Shown here piece after piece: positions 46,340 to 55,913 of a DNA stretch of 64,000 nucleotides; position 1 is the first letter of the stretch; the number at the start of each line of letters is the position of its first letter. The translations under genes were made by a program, and so were the position numbers. Source of the DNA: Marivita sp. S6314 (lineage in GTDB: Bacteria > Pseudomonadota > Alphaproteobacteria > Rhodobacterales > Rhodobacteraceae). The stretch is taken from NCBI RefSeq assembly GCF_023015985.1, contig NZ_JALKAO010000002.1, forward strand, positions 620,001 to 684,000. The letters are read 5' to 3'. Below the pieces are notes generated by a model. It was not told the origin of the DNA, made no database searches, and saw nothing but the letters and a program-made list of their open reading frames with translations.

Positions 46340-47452
46340 TTATTGTGCCAGCCACGCCTGGAATTTTGCATCCAGATCGTCGCGGTTGTCGGCCCACCAT
46401 TCGTAGTCATAGATGTGAACGTTGGATGCGTTGGCCGGATCGGTTGGCATATGTGGCGCCATGTCGATGCCAAGCGTTTCATGCTTGCCGACCAGCGGTG
46501 CCGAAGAGGCGCGTGCCGGACCGTAAGAGATGTACTTGGCCTGATCCGCCAGACGCTGCGTGTCTGTTGCGAATTTCAGGAAGTCCAGCGCGCGCGCCTT
46601 GCGCTCATCGGACAGACCGGCAGGAATGATCCAGCCGTCAAGGTCGAATGACTGCATGTCCCACAGCATACCAATCGGCTGGTTCTGCTCTGCAATCGCC
46701 GAGAAGAGACGGCCGTTGAAGGTCGAACCCATCACGACTTCGCCGTCGGCCAGAAGCTGCGGTGTTTCCGCACCAGCGGTCCACCAGACGACTTCGCTCT
46801 TGATCGTGTCAAGCTTGGCAAGGGCGCGGTCAACGCCTTCGTCTGTGCTCAGCGTGTCATAGATCGCGTCCTTTTCGACGCCATCGCAGTACAGAGCCCA
46901 CTCCATGTTGTCGATCGGACGCTTCTGCAGCGCACGCTTGCCCGGATAGGCTTCAAGATCGAACACGTCACAGACAGTCGACGGCGGTGTGTCACCAACC
47001 ATGTCTGTGCGGTAGCCGAAGGTCGTGGAGTACACGATTTGCGGGACGAAGCAGTCGGAAACGATCAGGTCGCCGAAATCGTCAGACGCCGATGTGCCAT
47101 CCGGCGCGGCGGCCAGCATTTCGTCGTGGTCGATTTCCATCGCCAGACCTTCGTCGCACAGACGCATGGCGTCAGACGCCACGACGTCCACCAGATCCCA
47201 GGTGATGTTGCCTGCTTCGTTCATCGCGCGCAGCTTGGCCACCGCTTCAGCAGAGCTTTCGTCCCAGGATGCGGACACGCCTTCGTTCATCGCGAGATAC
47301 GGCTGAAGATACGCCTTATCCTGGCTTTCCTGATATGCGCCGCCCCAGCTGACCAGAGTCATGCTGTCGGACATGCCGTGGCCTGCTGCATACGCACCTG
47401 CGGCAGCAACGGTGAGTGCGCTGGTTGCCAAAAGTGTTTTTGTCAGTTTCAT
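46340..47452 (-). CDS. Polyamine-type ABC solute-binding protein
   Basis: The 370-residue protein has a signal peptide (residues 1-22, MKLTKTLLATSALTVAAAGAY, cleaved near AYA-AG) and the PotD/PotF-like fold with SMTLVSWGGAYQESQDKAYL, ITWDLVDVVASDAMRLCDEG and EVVMGSTFNGRLFSA. It captures the substrate in the periplasm and brings it to the two permeases downstream. Spermidine/putrescine is the family's usual ligand; the actual ligand is not proven. Confidence 0.9.
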   Translation of the reverse strand: MKLTKTLLATSALTVAAAGAYAAGHGMSDSMTLVSWGGAYQESQDKAYLQPYLAMNEGVSASWDESSAEAVAKLRAMNEAGNITWDLVDVVASDAMRLCDEGLAMEIDHDEMLAAAPDGTSASDDFGDLIVSDCFVPQIVYSTTFGYRTDMVGDTPPSTVCDVFDLEAYPGKRALQKRPIDNMEWALYCDGVEKDAIYDTLSTDEGVDRALAKLDTIKSEVVWWTAGAETPQLLADGEVVMGSTFNGRLFSAIAEQNQPIGMLWDMQSFDLDGWIIPAGLSDERKARALDFLKFATDTQRLADQAKYISYGPARASSAPLVGKHETLGIDMAPHMPTDPANASNVHIYDYEWWADNRDDLDAKFQAWLAQ

Positions 47453-47561
47453 TCATAGTCTCCCATTCGATCCGTTTATGACGATCGGTGCTGTTCGTCG
47501 GATCGACCAAACAACACCTGTGATGGCATCCGGGCGACCAGCGCCCGAACGACAGAACAAC

Positions 47562-48668
47562 TTACTTTGCGGCATCCAGTGCGCGGCAATCTTCCGGCAG
47601 CCAGCCGATCTCGATCTGCGCACCCGGCTCCAGACGCACCTGATCCGGCGCGTTCCGGGTTTTGATGACGAACTCATCATTGCCCGCCACTTTGAGCCGC
47701 GTGCGGAAAATGTCGCCCATGTAGATGAATTCCAGCACCTCGGCCTTGAGCGTGTGAACACCCTCCTGCAGACGGTCCTTGTTGAACTCGACCCGTTCGG
47801 GGCGGATCGACACGCGGGTGCGTTCCCCCACTTCGCTGACATTGACGGGAACCGCATCAATCAGTTCGCCACCATCCAGCTGAACCAGACACTGGTTGCC
47901 CTTGATTTCGCGGACCACGCCTTCCAACGTGTTGTTTTCACCGATAAATTGCGCGACAAAGCTGTTTTGCGGCTTTTCGTACAGCTCATCTGGCGGCGCC
48001 AGCTGCTGAATACGTCCATCATCGAAAACGGCAACGCGGTCCGACATGGTCAATGCCTCTGTCTGGTCGTGCGTCACGTAAACCACGGTGATACCCAGAC
48101 GGTGCGCCAGATGCGTGATTTCGAACTGCATCTTTTCGCGCAGCTGCTTGTCAAGCGCGCCCAGCGGTTCATCCATCAGAACCAGCTCCGGCTCGAACAC
48201 CAGCGCGCGGGCAAGCGCGATCCGCTGCTGCTGACCGCCGGACAATTGCGCCGGGCGACGACCGCCAAAGGCGCCCATCTCGACCATATCAAGCGCTCGC
48301 TTGACCTTGGCTTCGCGGTCCGACTTGCCCATCTTCCGCACTTCCAGCGGGAAGCTGAGGTTCTCGGCAATCGTCATATGCGGGAACAGCGCGTAGTTCT
48401 GGAACACCATCCCGATGCCGCGCTTGTGCGGCGGAATGTTGTTGATCGGTCGGCCATCCAGCCGAATGTCACCATGTGTGGCGGTTTCAAAACCCGCCAG
48501 CATCATCAGGCAGGTTGTCTTGCCCGAACCCGAGGGTCCGAGCATCGTCAGAAACTCGCCCTTTGGCATGGTGAGGTTAAGATCTTTCACGACCAGCTGA
48601 ACGCCGTCGTAACTTTTTTGCACCCGTTCGAATTCGACGAACGCGTCAGTGTTTGACGAGTCAGGCAA
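47562..48668 (-). CDS. Polyamine-type ABC ATP-binding protein (PotA type)
   Basis: The 368-residue ATPase has Walker A GPSGSGKTTC, Q-loop QNYALFPHM, signature LSGGQQQR, Walker B LVLMDEPLGALD and switch histidine THDQTEA, plus a C-terminal TOBE domain with the usual IRPERVEF segment. The start is not certain: TTG at 48668 (after AGGGGG) is chosen; GTG at 48677 and an ATG at 48749 are alternatives. It is the first gene of the operon, and 109 bases separate it from the binding-protein gene. Confidence 0.92.
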   Translation of the reverse strand: MPDSSNTDAFVEFERVQKSYDGVQLVVKDLNLTMPKGEFLTMLGPSGSGKTTCLMMLAGFETATHGDIRLDGRPINNIPPHKRGIGMVFQNYALFPHMTIAENLSFPLEVRKMGKSDREAKVKRALDMVEMGAFGGRRPAQLSGGQQQRIALARALVFEPELVLMDEPLGALDKQLREKMQFEITHLAHRLGITVVYVTHDQTEALTMSDRVAVFDDGRIQQLAPPDELYEKPQNSFVAQFIGENNTLEGVVREIKGNQCLVQLDGGELIDAVPVNVSEVGERTRVSIRPERVEFNKDRLQEGVHTLKAEVLEFIYMGDIFRTRLKVAGNDEFVIKTRNAPDQVRLEPGAQIEIGWLPEDCRALDAAK

Positions 48669-49133
48669 AAAACGCACCCCCTGTTTAGTCTGCGGATGTT
48701 TTCCGCTTATCGACGAAACTAAAACGCGTTGCGTCAGACATTGCAACACGAATAGCCAGATTTACATTGCAGCGGTTGCCCGCCGAAGTCTCGCGTCTTA
48801 ATCCGCCACAAAGCGGTCTCAACCGCCCGCGCTTACGTCGCTTTCCGGAATATTTGCGACCATTGCGACGCTAACAACGACCGACCAATGCAACAAGCGC
48901 AGTGGGTCGCGCAACGCTCTGGCGTCACGCCTCTCATTCAACCGACACCCTTAAGGCCATCGAATCGGTCCGTTCCAATCACAATCCCGCTCTCGCACGG
49001 CGTGGAAAGACGCCCGCGGCATGGCCCATGGTCAATCGCGCAAATCGTTTATGTCTTGACCTTACGGCCCGCTAAAGTTCAGTAGGTCGCAACCCTGCGC
49101 AGATAACGCCGCGCCAATTGGGAGGATCGGGTT
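48669..49133. other. 465-base intergenic region between potA-type gene and sulfotransferase
   Basis: No convincing ORF, RNA gene or repeat was seen here. It must hold the divergent promoters of the ABC operon (leftwards) and the sulfotransferase gene (rightwards); no clear -35/-10 pair was picked out by eye. Confidence 0.5.
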
Positions 49134-50036
49134 TTGGCACAATCGTTGATCGATAAATTGCGCCAGACACTCGCGCCGCGTTCCGCGTCCCCGACGCCAC
49201 CGAACGCACCCCACCAGCCTGCGCATCCCTACGATTTTAGCCACATCCCGTCGCCCTTGAAACGCCCGCCCACCTGTCAGGCGATGATGGTGGATGATCA
49301 CAAGCTGATCTACCTGCCCATCGCCAAGAACGCGTGTTCCTCGCTCAAGCGGATGGTGGCCAGCCTGGGCGGTGTCGAACCGGAACCGGGCGAGGACATT
49401 CACCACAAACTGGACGCGAACAACACCGGGTTACAGTTCGAAGATCGCCCTGACCACGAGATCAGACTGGCCCTGTCCGACCCGTCCTGGATGCGTTTTG
49501 TGGCGATCCGGAACCCTCTGGACCGGCTGGTCAGCGTCTATGTCGAAAAGTTTGTCTATAACCGGAATATCCCCGGACAGGCGCCGACAATCGGCCCCGT
49601 CTATCAGGCGGTTTTGCAGAAAGACGACCTGACCCCCGAGGATTTCGATACAGGCCTGACCTTCCGGGAATTTGCCGAATACATCCTTGCCGAACAGCCC
49701 GAGCGACTGAACGCGCATTGGCGTCCGCAATCGGAATACTTCGGTCACATTCCCTTTACGCATGTGTATGACGTCAAACAGCTGGACAGGCTTGCCGATG
49801 ACCTTCGGGCCCATATCGGTCAGGACATCGAACTCCCGCGCATGAATGTATCCCGCGAAAAAACCAGCGAACCCGTGTATCACAAATATGCACCTGACGC
49901 GCGGCCAGCGGACTTGCCCAATGCAAAAACGCTCAGCATCGAAAGCTTTCTTCCGCCCGGCCTTCGGGCGCGTCTGGAAGAGTATTTCGCGACCGATCTG
50001 ACCCTGCACCACCTGGCGCAACGATCAAACAACTGA
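49134..50036 (+). CDS. Sulfotransferase (family 2 type)
   Basis: The 300-residue protein has the PAPS-binding signatures of sulfotransferases: YLPIAKNACSSLKRMV (5'-phosphosulfate loop) and FVAIRNPLDRLVSVYVEKF (3'-phosphate binding). It transfers sulfate to a saccharide or other acceptor. The start is a TTG (49134) with GGGAGG spaced 8 bases. It lies upstream of KpsT- and KpsE-like genes, suggesting sulfation of an exported polysaccharide (inference). Confidence 0.82.
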   Translation: MAQSLIDKLRQTLAPRSASPTPPNAPHQPAHPYDFSHIPSPLKRPPTCQAMMVDDHKLIYLPIAKNACSSLKRMVASLGGVEPEPGEDIHHKLDANNTGLQFEDRPDHEIRLALSDPSWMRFVAIRNPLDRLVSVYVEKFVYNRNIPGQAPTIGPVYQAVLQKDDLTPEDFDTGLTFREFAEYILAEQPERLNAHWRPQSEYFGHIPFTHVYDVKQLDRLADDLRAHIGQDIELPRMNVSREKTSEPVYHKYAPDARPADLPNAKTLSIESFLPPGLRARLEEYFATDLTLHHLAQRSNN

Positions 50037-50197
50037 CCTTTCGCGCCTGCCCTGCATTCCGTTGCGGCAGCCTCGCCCGGATCAGAGACAATACCCGGAA
50101 ATTGGCAGGGATTGGCCACAATCCAGTCAAAGTCGAAATCTAAACCCTTCGGAAACCATACCGTGCAATTCCTGTACGGATGTGAATCGGGGTTTCG

Positions 50198-50857
50198 ATG
50201 CTGGAATTCGATAACGTCAGCAAGTCGTTCTGGACGGGCTCGCACCGCAAGGTGATTCTCGACCGGGCGTCGTTCCGTGTCGACATCGGGCAGTCGCTGG
50301 GCATTCTGGCCCCGAACGGGACAGGAAAAACCACGCTGATCAAAATGATGGCGGGGCTCGAAAAACCTGACGAGGGCCAGATCCGCAAGACCAGCCGCGT
50401 GTCGTTCCCGTTGGGCTTCATGGGCGGCGTCGTGACCAAGCACACTGCGATGGAAAACTCGCGTTTTATCGCCCGGCTGTACGGGATCGATCCGGATTAC
50501 GTCGAAGCCTATTGTCGCTGGCTCTGCGATCTTGGTGAATACTTCGACCAACCGCTGGGCACATATTCATCCGGTATGCGGGCGCGGTTCAGCTTTGCCC
50601 TGATGCTGGCGCTGGAATTTGACATCTACCTCGTGGATGAAGGCATGCCGACCTACACGGATGTCGAGTTTAACCGCAAGGCCGGTGACATCCTTGCCGA
50701 ACGCCTGCGCACAACGACGATGATCATCGTCTCGCACCAACCCGAAACGCTGGCGCGGTTCGCCAACCGCGCCGCCGTCCTGCGCGACGGCCAGTTGCAC
50801 ATGTTCGACACCCTGGAAGAAGCGAAACAGCTCTATGACTATGAAACCCAAAGCTAA
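50198..50857 (+). CDS. ABC ATP-binding protein of capsule polysaccharide export (KpsT-like)
   Basis: The 219-residue protein has Walker A LAPNGTGKTT, the signature TYSSGMRARF and Walker B DIYLVDEG. The YSSGM form of the signature is typical of KpsT/Wzt-type exporters. No KpsM permease gene is next to it. Its end overlaps the KpsE-like gene by 23 bases. Confidence 0.85.
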   Translation: MLEFDNVSKSFWTGSHRKVILDRASFRVDIGQSLGILAPNGTGKTTLIKMMAGLEKPDEGQIRKTSRVSFPLGFMGGVVTKHTAMENSRFIARLYGIDPDYVEAYCRWLCDLGEYFDQPLGTYSSGMRARFSFALMLALEFDIYLVDEGMPTYTDVEFNRKAGDILAERLRTTTMIIVSHQPETLARFANRAAVLRDGQLHMFDTLEEAKQLYDYETQS

Positions 50858-52466
50858 ACGCTTCCGCATTCGTCGCAGCGCGACCGCCCCCACCTCCGGG
50901 CCGGGAAACGGTCAGGTGGCTGCAGCGGGGCATTCCCCATCGCAGTCCGCCTCGCGGGTCGAACCCGAACGCGTTGCACGGCCTGCGGATGGCGGTGTTG
51001 AAAAGGCCCTTGCCGCGATCCGCGAAGAAGGGCTGACCGGCCGCCAGTTGCGCATGGCCCGCCGGATCGCGCAGAAAAACGGCCTCAACCCGAATTCGGA
51101 CTTCGAAGCGGTCTACCTGTTGCGCCTGAAGGGCATTGATCCCTTCCAGCGGGAAAACGCGCTTGATCTGATGGTGCCGGACGCCGCCAAGCCCAAGGCC
51201 AAGGCCAAGGCCAAGGCGAAAGACCCGTCACAACCGCTGGCGGTTCAGCCGCAATTGCCGCAAACCGTCAAGACGGACGCAAACACCCTGCCCGCCACGG
51301 ACAGCCGAAGCCCGGCGGAACGCCGCGCACAGGAAATCACGGCCATTCAGAAAGACATGGCGCGCCGTCGGAACCGGCGTCTGCGCATGCTGTTCACCCG
51401 GCTGGCTGCATTTGTGTTCCTGCCCACAGTGATTGCAGGCTGGTACTTCTTTTCCGTGGCCACACCGATGTACGCCTCCAAGTCCGAGTTTCTGATCCTC
51501 AAGGCAGAAACCGCCGGCGGCGCGATGGGTGGGCTGTTTTCCGGCACCCAGTTTGCCACCAATCAAGACGCGATTGCGGTTCAAAGCTACCTGACCTCGA
51601 AGGACGCGATGCTGCGTCTGGACGGCGATGAGGGCTTCAAAGCGCATTTCTCGCAACCCGACATAGATCCGCTGCACCGGCTTGAGCCCGATGCGACGGC
51701 GGAAGACATGTTCAAACTGTACAAGAAATACGTACAGATCGGGTACGATCCGACCGAAGGTGTGATCCGCATGGAAGTCGCTGCGGCAAACCCGCAGATT
51801 GCCACCAATTTCTCGACCGCGCTGATCGGCTATGCCGAGGAACGGGTCGATAACCTGTCGGCCCGAAAACGGGAAAATGCCGTCAAGGACGCCCAACTCG
51901 GCCTGCAAGATGCCGAAGCGGCCCGCCGCGACGCGCAGGAACGGCTTGTCCGTCTGCAACAAGAAGGCACCGTTCTGGACCCGCGCGCCCGGATTTCGGC
52001 ACTGCAGAGCCGGATCGAAACGGTCGAGACACAGATTCAAGACAAGAACCTGCAATTGCAGGCCCTGATGGACAACGCCCGTCCAAACCGGAGCCGCGTT
52101 GAAGGTGTCGAGGCCGACATCCGGCGGCTCGAAGCGCTGCGCGACGAGATCAACACCGAGATGACGCAGGCAACCGAAGGTGTCGGATCCCTTGCGGAAA
52201 CCGCGGTCCAGATCCAGTTGGCCGAGGCAGATCTGGCCACCCGGGACATGATGCTGGCAGCAGCGCTTGAACGGCTTGATCAAGCCCGCCGCGACGCGGA
52301 CAGCCAGGCACGCTATCTGACCACGTCTGTGTATCCGCTACCTTCGCAAGACCCGAGTTATCCAAGGTCGTTCGAAAACACCTTGCTGACCTTCCTTGTG
52401 TTCTCAGGCATCTACCTGCTGATCTCGCTGACCGCATCCATCCTGCGGGAACAGGTCGCAAACTAA
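50835..52466 (+). CDS. KpsE/capsule-export inner-membrane protein with long N-terminal region
   Basis: The 543-residue protein has a cytoplasmic N-terminal part of about 185 residues (containing a helical element ALAAIREEGLTGRQLRMARR and a Lys/Ala repeat KAKAKAKAKD), a first membrane helix (about 191-212), a coiled-coil periplasmic region (about 330-480, NAVKDAQLGLQDAEAARRDA) and a second helix near the C-terminus (about 515-535). This is the polysaccharide co-polymerase topology of KpsE. The start at 50835 or 50841 lies inside the preceding gene. Confidence 0.83.
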   Translation: MTMKPKAKRFRIRRSATAPTSGPGNGQVAAAGHSPSQSASRVEPERVARPADGGVEKALAAIREEGLTGRQLRMARRIAQKNGLNPNSDFEAVYLLRLKGIDPFQRENALDLMVPDAAKPKAKAKAKAKDPSQPLAVQPQLPQTVKTDANTLPATDSRSPAERRAQEITAIQKDMARRRNRRLRMLFTRLAAFVFLPTVIAGWYFFSVATPMYASKSEFLILKAETAGGAMGGLFSGTQFATNQDAIAVQSYLTSKDAMLRLDGDEGFKAHFSQPDIDPLHRLEPDATAEDMFKLYKKYVQIGYDPTEGVIRMEVAAANPQIATNFSTALIGYAEERVDNLSARKRENAVKDAQLGLQDAEAARRDAQERLVRLQQEGTVLDPRARISALQSRIETVETQIQDKNLQLQALMDNARPNRSRVEGVEADIRRLEALRDEINTEMTQATEGVGSLAETAVQIQLAEADLATRDMMLAAALERLDQARRDADSQARYLTTSVYPLPSQDPSYPRSFENTLLTFLVFSGIYLLISLTASILREQVAN

Positions 52467-52548
52467 GCACAAACTGACACAGGTGACATCCCGGATCGCG
52501 CGCCATATAAGGCGCGCGACTTCGCCTATGACAGATCAGAGGATCGAC

Positions 52549-53469
52549 ATGACCACCCTCGTTTTTGGACACAAATCCCCCGACACCGACAGCACCGGCA
52601 GCCCGATTATCTGGGCCTGGTACCTCAACCAGATCAAAGGCGAAGACGCCAAGCCAGTGCTTCTTGGCGAACCCAACACCGAAGCCGCGTTTGTGCTCAA
52701 GCACTGGGGTCTTGATAAGCCGGAAATCATCACGGATGTCGCGGCAGACCAGCCCGTTGTCATCGTCGACACCAACAATCCGGCGGAACTTCCTGACGCG
52801 ATCAACAGCGCCGATATCCGCGGCATCATCGACCATCACAAGCTGGTCGGCGGTCTGGAAACAAAAGGCCCAATCGACATCCGCATCGAACCGCTGGCCT
52901 GCACCGCAACGATCATGTGGAAGATGATCGGCGACGATCTCGCGCAAGCGCCAAAAGGCGTCAAGGGTGCCATGCTGTCCTGCATCCTGTCCGATACGCT
53001 TGAATTCCGGTCCCCGACCACAACGCAGGAAGACAAAGCCATTGCGCATGCGCTGGCCGAAGATCTCGGCGTGTCGATCCCCGATTTCGCCGCTGACATG
53101 TTCGCCGCGAAATCCGACGTCTCGGCCTTTTCTGATGCCGAACTCCTGCGCATGGACAGCAAGGAATACCCGGTCGACGGCACCAAGTTCCGTGTCTCGG
53201 TACTGGAAACCACCAGCCCGGCGACCGTTCTCGACCGCAAGGACAGCCTGATGGCCACCATGTCTGATGTCGCTGCAGAAGACGGCGTTGATCAGGTGCT
53301 GCTCTTTGTCGTCGATATCCTGAACGAAGAAGCCACGCTGCTGGTGCCCAACGATCTGGTCAAGACCGTGGCCGAGAAGAGCTTTGACGCGTCGGTATCC
53401 GGTGACACGGTTGTGCTGCCCGGCGTGGTCAGCCGCAAGAAACAGATCATTCCAAACCTGAAGGTCTGA
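52549..53469 (+). CDS. ppaC: Manganese-dependent inorganic pyrophosphatase (family II)
   Basis: The 306-residue enzyme has the DHH-family motifs GHKSPDTDSTGS, VDTNNPAELPD, IIDHHKLVGG (the DHH) and a C-terminal DHHA2 domain with SRKKQIIP. It hydrolyses pyrophosphate with Mn. The ATG at 52549 has AGAGGATCG upstream; upstream in-frame residues are not family-like. Confidence 0.96.
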   Translation: MTTLVFGHKSPDTDSTGSPIIWAWYLNQIKGEDAKPVLLGEPNTEAAFVLKHWGLDKPEIITDVAADQPVVIVDTNNPAELPDAINSADIRGIIDHHKLVGGLETKGPIDIRIEPLACTATIMWKMIGDDLAQAPKGVKGAMLSCILSDTLEFRSPTTTQEDKAIAHALAEDLGVSIPDFAADMFAAKSDVSAFSDAELLRMDSKEYPVDGTKFRVSVLETTSPATVLDRKDSLMATMSDVAAEDGVDQVLLFVVDILNEEATLLVPNDLVKTVAEKSFDASVSGDTVVLPGVVSRKKQIIPNLKV

Positions 53470-53480
53470 TCTGACTTCAG

Positions 53481-53780
53481 ATGGAACTCCGCCTTGGTCC
53501 GGAATTGGCAGGGATCGCCCTTGCCGTCTTGATTCTGATCAACGGCGCGACCTATCTGCTGTTTCTTTTCGACAAACGGCGCGCCATTGCCAATGAATGG
53601 CGCGCCTCCGAACGGCTTCTCTTGTTCTATGCCTTTATCGGAGGCTGGTTCGGCGCAAAGCTGGCGCAACGCCGGTTTCGGCACAAAACCCGGAAAGAAC
53701 CGTTTCGCACACGGCTGAACCAGATCCCCGTGCTTTGGCTGCTAAGCGCCGCCGCGACCTGGTGGCTGACCAGAGGTTGA
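53481..53780 (+). CDS. DUF1294 membrane protein
   Basis: The 99-residue protein has two to three helices and the DUF1294 features FLFDKRRAI, ASERLLLFYAFIGGWFGAKL and FRHKTRKEPFRTRL. The function is unknown. Its 3' end overlaps the convergent membrane-protein gene by 39 bases. Confidence 0.88.
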   Translation: MELRLGPELAGIALAVLILINGATYLLFLFDKRRAIANEWRASERLLLFYAFIGGWFGAKLAQRRFRHKTRKEPFRTRLNQIPVLWLLSAAATWWLTRG

Positions 53781-54650
53781 CAGGCGCGCAGACAAAGCCC
53801 GTCCCAGACACCACAAAAGCAGACCCACCGACACCGGTCCGAAGATCAGGATCACATATGCATTGAGCTCAGTCACCCAAACGGCACCGGACGATGCAGC
53901 AAACACTGCAGCCGCAGCACCGGGCATCAGCAGCATCACCCAACTGCGACGCCACGGGACACGTGCCCACATAGACTGTGCAGACCGGGCCCCAAGAACC
54001 GCGATCACCGTAATCGCACAGGCCAAGGGGAGCACAAGGGACATCGGGAACATCACCCAGAGCGCACCGGCTCCAAACCCGACCACCACAATCCCGACCA
54101 TACCCCACATGATCAGGTCACCCGTTGGCTTTGGCAGTTGCGCATTGGCAAGGATCAGATGCCCACCCGCAAACAGCGCAAAGGCAAACGGCACTTGGTC
54201 GAAAAACCGCGGACCGTCCTGATCGCTGCCCCAGAAATATGCCCCCCACAGCCCAAGAAAGGCCCCCAGACACAGGTTCATGACAACAAATGACGGCACA
54301 CCGCGCGCCCAGAAATAGCGGTAGAGCCACAAGCCGATCAGGCCGGACACCACCCCGTGCCATGCCATGCTCGTCCAGATCAGCGTGAATGGAAGGGCGG
54401 AATAGAGTTCGAACACCGGGATGCCTTCAATGGCAAACCCCAGCAGCACCGCAGCAAGATACGCCCCGAGTGCACCACCTCCGCCCAGCCGCGCAACACT
54501 TAAAAACGCCGCATGCGCCGCAATCGCATAGAACACCACAAGCACTGGCAATCCTTGCAGATCCGCAATCGGGTAAAACCAAAGCTCTGACAGCGCTGCG
54601 AAAATTGCGCCCAGACCCACAAACACGCGAAGATGCCAGATGAGTGCCAT
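53742..54650 (-). CDS. Polytopic integral membrane protein of unknown function
   Basis: The 302-residue protein begins MALIWHLRVFVGLGAIFAAL and has about nine hydrophobic helices, with GIPVFELYSALPFTLIWTSM and FVVMNLCLGAFLGLWGAYFW. No catalytic motif was recognised. The start at 54650 is chosen because the upstream extension is not hydrophobic. It overlaps DUF1294 at its end. It is divergent from the HAD-IIA gene. Confidence 0.7.
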   Translation of the reverse strand: MALIWHLRVFVGLGAIFAALSELWFYPIADLQGLPVLVVFYAIAAHAAFLSVARLGGGGALGAYLAAVLLGFAIEGIPVFELYSALPFTLIWTSMAWHGVVSGLIGLWLYRYFWARGVPSFVVMNLCLGAFLGLWGAYFWGSDQDGPRFFDQVPFAFALFAGGHLILANAQLPKPTGDLIMWGMVGIVVVGFGAGALWVMFPMSLVLPLACAITVIAVLGARSAQSMWARVPWRRSWVMLLMPGAAAAVFAASSGAVWVTELNAYVILIFGPVSVGLLLWCLGRALSARLSTSGQPPGRGGA

Positions 54651-54746
54651 CGTCCGATCCTGCGCCAAATCTGGTGACTGAACAACAGCAGGGGGTTGCG
54701 AACAGCCGTCGCTGCGGTATGCCAAGAGGATTGCAGGAGACCGCCC

Positions 54747-55619
54747 GTGACCCAGATCATCAACTCGCTCGCTGACATCGCCAACCGCTATGACGTGCTT
54801 CTGGTCGACTTATGGGGCTGCGTGCACAACGGCGTTCGCGCTTATGACGAAGCCGTCGCCGCGCTCAAAGGGTTCCGCCGCGGCGGCGGCACTGTTGTCC
54901 TGCTGACCAACGCGCCTCGCTCACGGCACGAAGTCGCCAAACAGCTGGTCCGTCTCAACGTTCCCGAAGAGGCATATGACACCATCGCCACAAGTGGCGA
55001 CAGCGCGCGGGCGGCGATGTTTCAGGGCGCAGTGGGCGAAAAGGTCTGGTTCATGGGGCAACCCTTTGACGAATCCTTCTTCAAGGAACTCGAACTCATC
55101 AAGGATCCGGTGAAAATCGAACGGGTCGATCTGGAAGACGCCGAAGGCATCGTGTGTTGCGGCCCCTTCGACCCCCATGCCGATCCCGCCGTCAATCGCC
55201 CGCAGTTCCTTTATGCCAAGCAAAAAGGGCTGAAACTGCTCTGCGCCAATCCGGACATCGTCGTCGACCGTGGCGACACCCGTGAGTGGTGCGCCGGCGC
55301 GTTGGCGCAGCTTTACACGGAAATGGGCGGCGAAAGCCTCTATTTTGGCAAGCCGCATCCGCCGATCTATGATCTGGCACGCAGGCGGTTGTCCGAGCTG
55401 GGCAAAGACGTGGATCCGTCCCGGATCCTGGCCATCGGCGATGGCCCGCACACCGATATTGACGGGGCGATGGGCGAAGACATCGACGCGCTGTTCATCA
55501 CAGGCGGTCTTGCGGCGCGCGAAACCGGAACAGTCACACAACCGGACCCGGCATTGCTGGATGCGTATCTTGTCAAGGAACGCATCTCACCGCAGTTCAG
55601 CATCGGCTTCCTGCGCTGA
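54747..55619 (+). CDS. HAD-IIA family phosphatase (TIGR01459)
   Basis: The 290-residue protein starts MTQIINSLADIANRYDVLLV and has motif I as VDLWGCVHNG, a C2-type cap, FGKPHPPIYDLARRRL, and IGDGPHTDIDGA (motif IV). It matches the TIGR01459 branch of HAD-IIA; the substrate is unknown. The GTG at 54747 has GGAGAC upstream. Downstream, 294 bases (55620-55913) hold no ORF. Confidence 0.88.
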   Translation: MTQIINSLADIANRYDVLLVDLWGCVHNGVRAYDEAVAALKGFRRGGGTVVLLTNAPRSRHEVAKQLVRLNVPEEAYDTIATSGDSARAAMFQGAVGEKVWFMGQPFDESFFKELELIKDPVKIERVDLEDAEGIVCCGPFDPHADPAVNRPQFLYAKQKGLKLLCANPDIVVDRGDTREWCAGALAQLYTEMGGESLYFGKPHPPIYDLARRRLSELGKDVDPSRILAIGDGPHTDIDGAMGEDIDALFITGGLAARETGTVTQPDPALLDAYLVKERISPQFSIGFLR

Positions 55620-55843
55620 TCCCACCTCCACCGAAACGGTGGGCGGCGGACGGTTTGCGCATTGCGGCAAAGCCCTTTCGATCCTCTTCTCGTGACGATT
55701 TGCACCAGCCACACAGCGGCGCAAATCGGCGGATGTGTGGCGTGACCCCACAGCTTTTCAGCCCCAACCCGCAAAAACCGTTGCGGATTCGCCAGAAAAC
55801 TCCGGGACGCGGCAATCCGACACTTGATTTTCTGCAGTCGCAA

Positions 55844-55889
55844 AGTAATAAAGTTTCCAATCAGGGCGCTTGAGATATCTTTTATTACT
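55844..55889. repeat. AT-rich inverted repeat before the MaoC gene
   Basis: Arms AGTAATAAA (55844-55852) and TTTATTACT (55881-55889), 28 bases apart, lie 24 bases before the MaoC-type start in otherwise GC-rich DNA. It may be an operator or promoter element; no regulator is known. Confidence 0.45.
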
Positions 55890-55913
55890 CTACGGCCCGG
55901 GAGTGGAGTGAAT

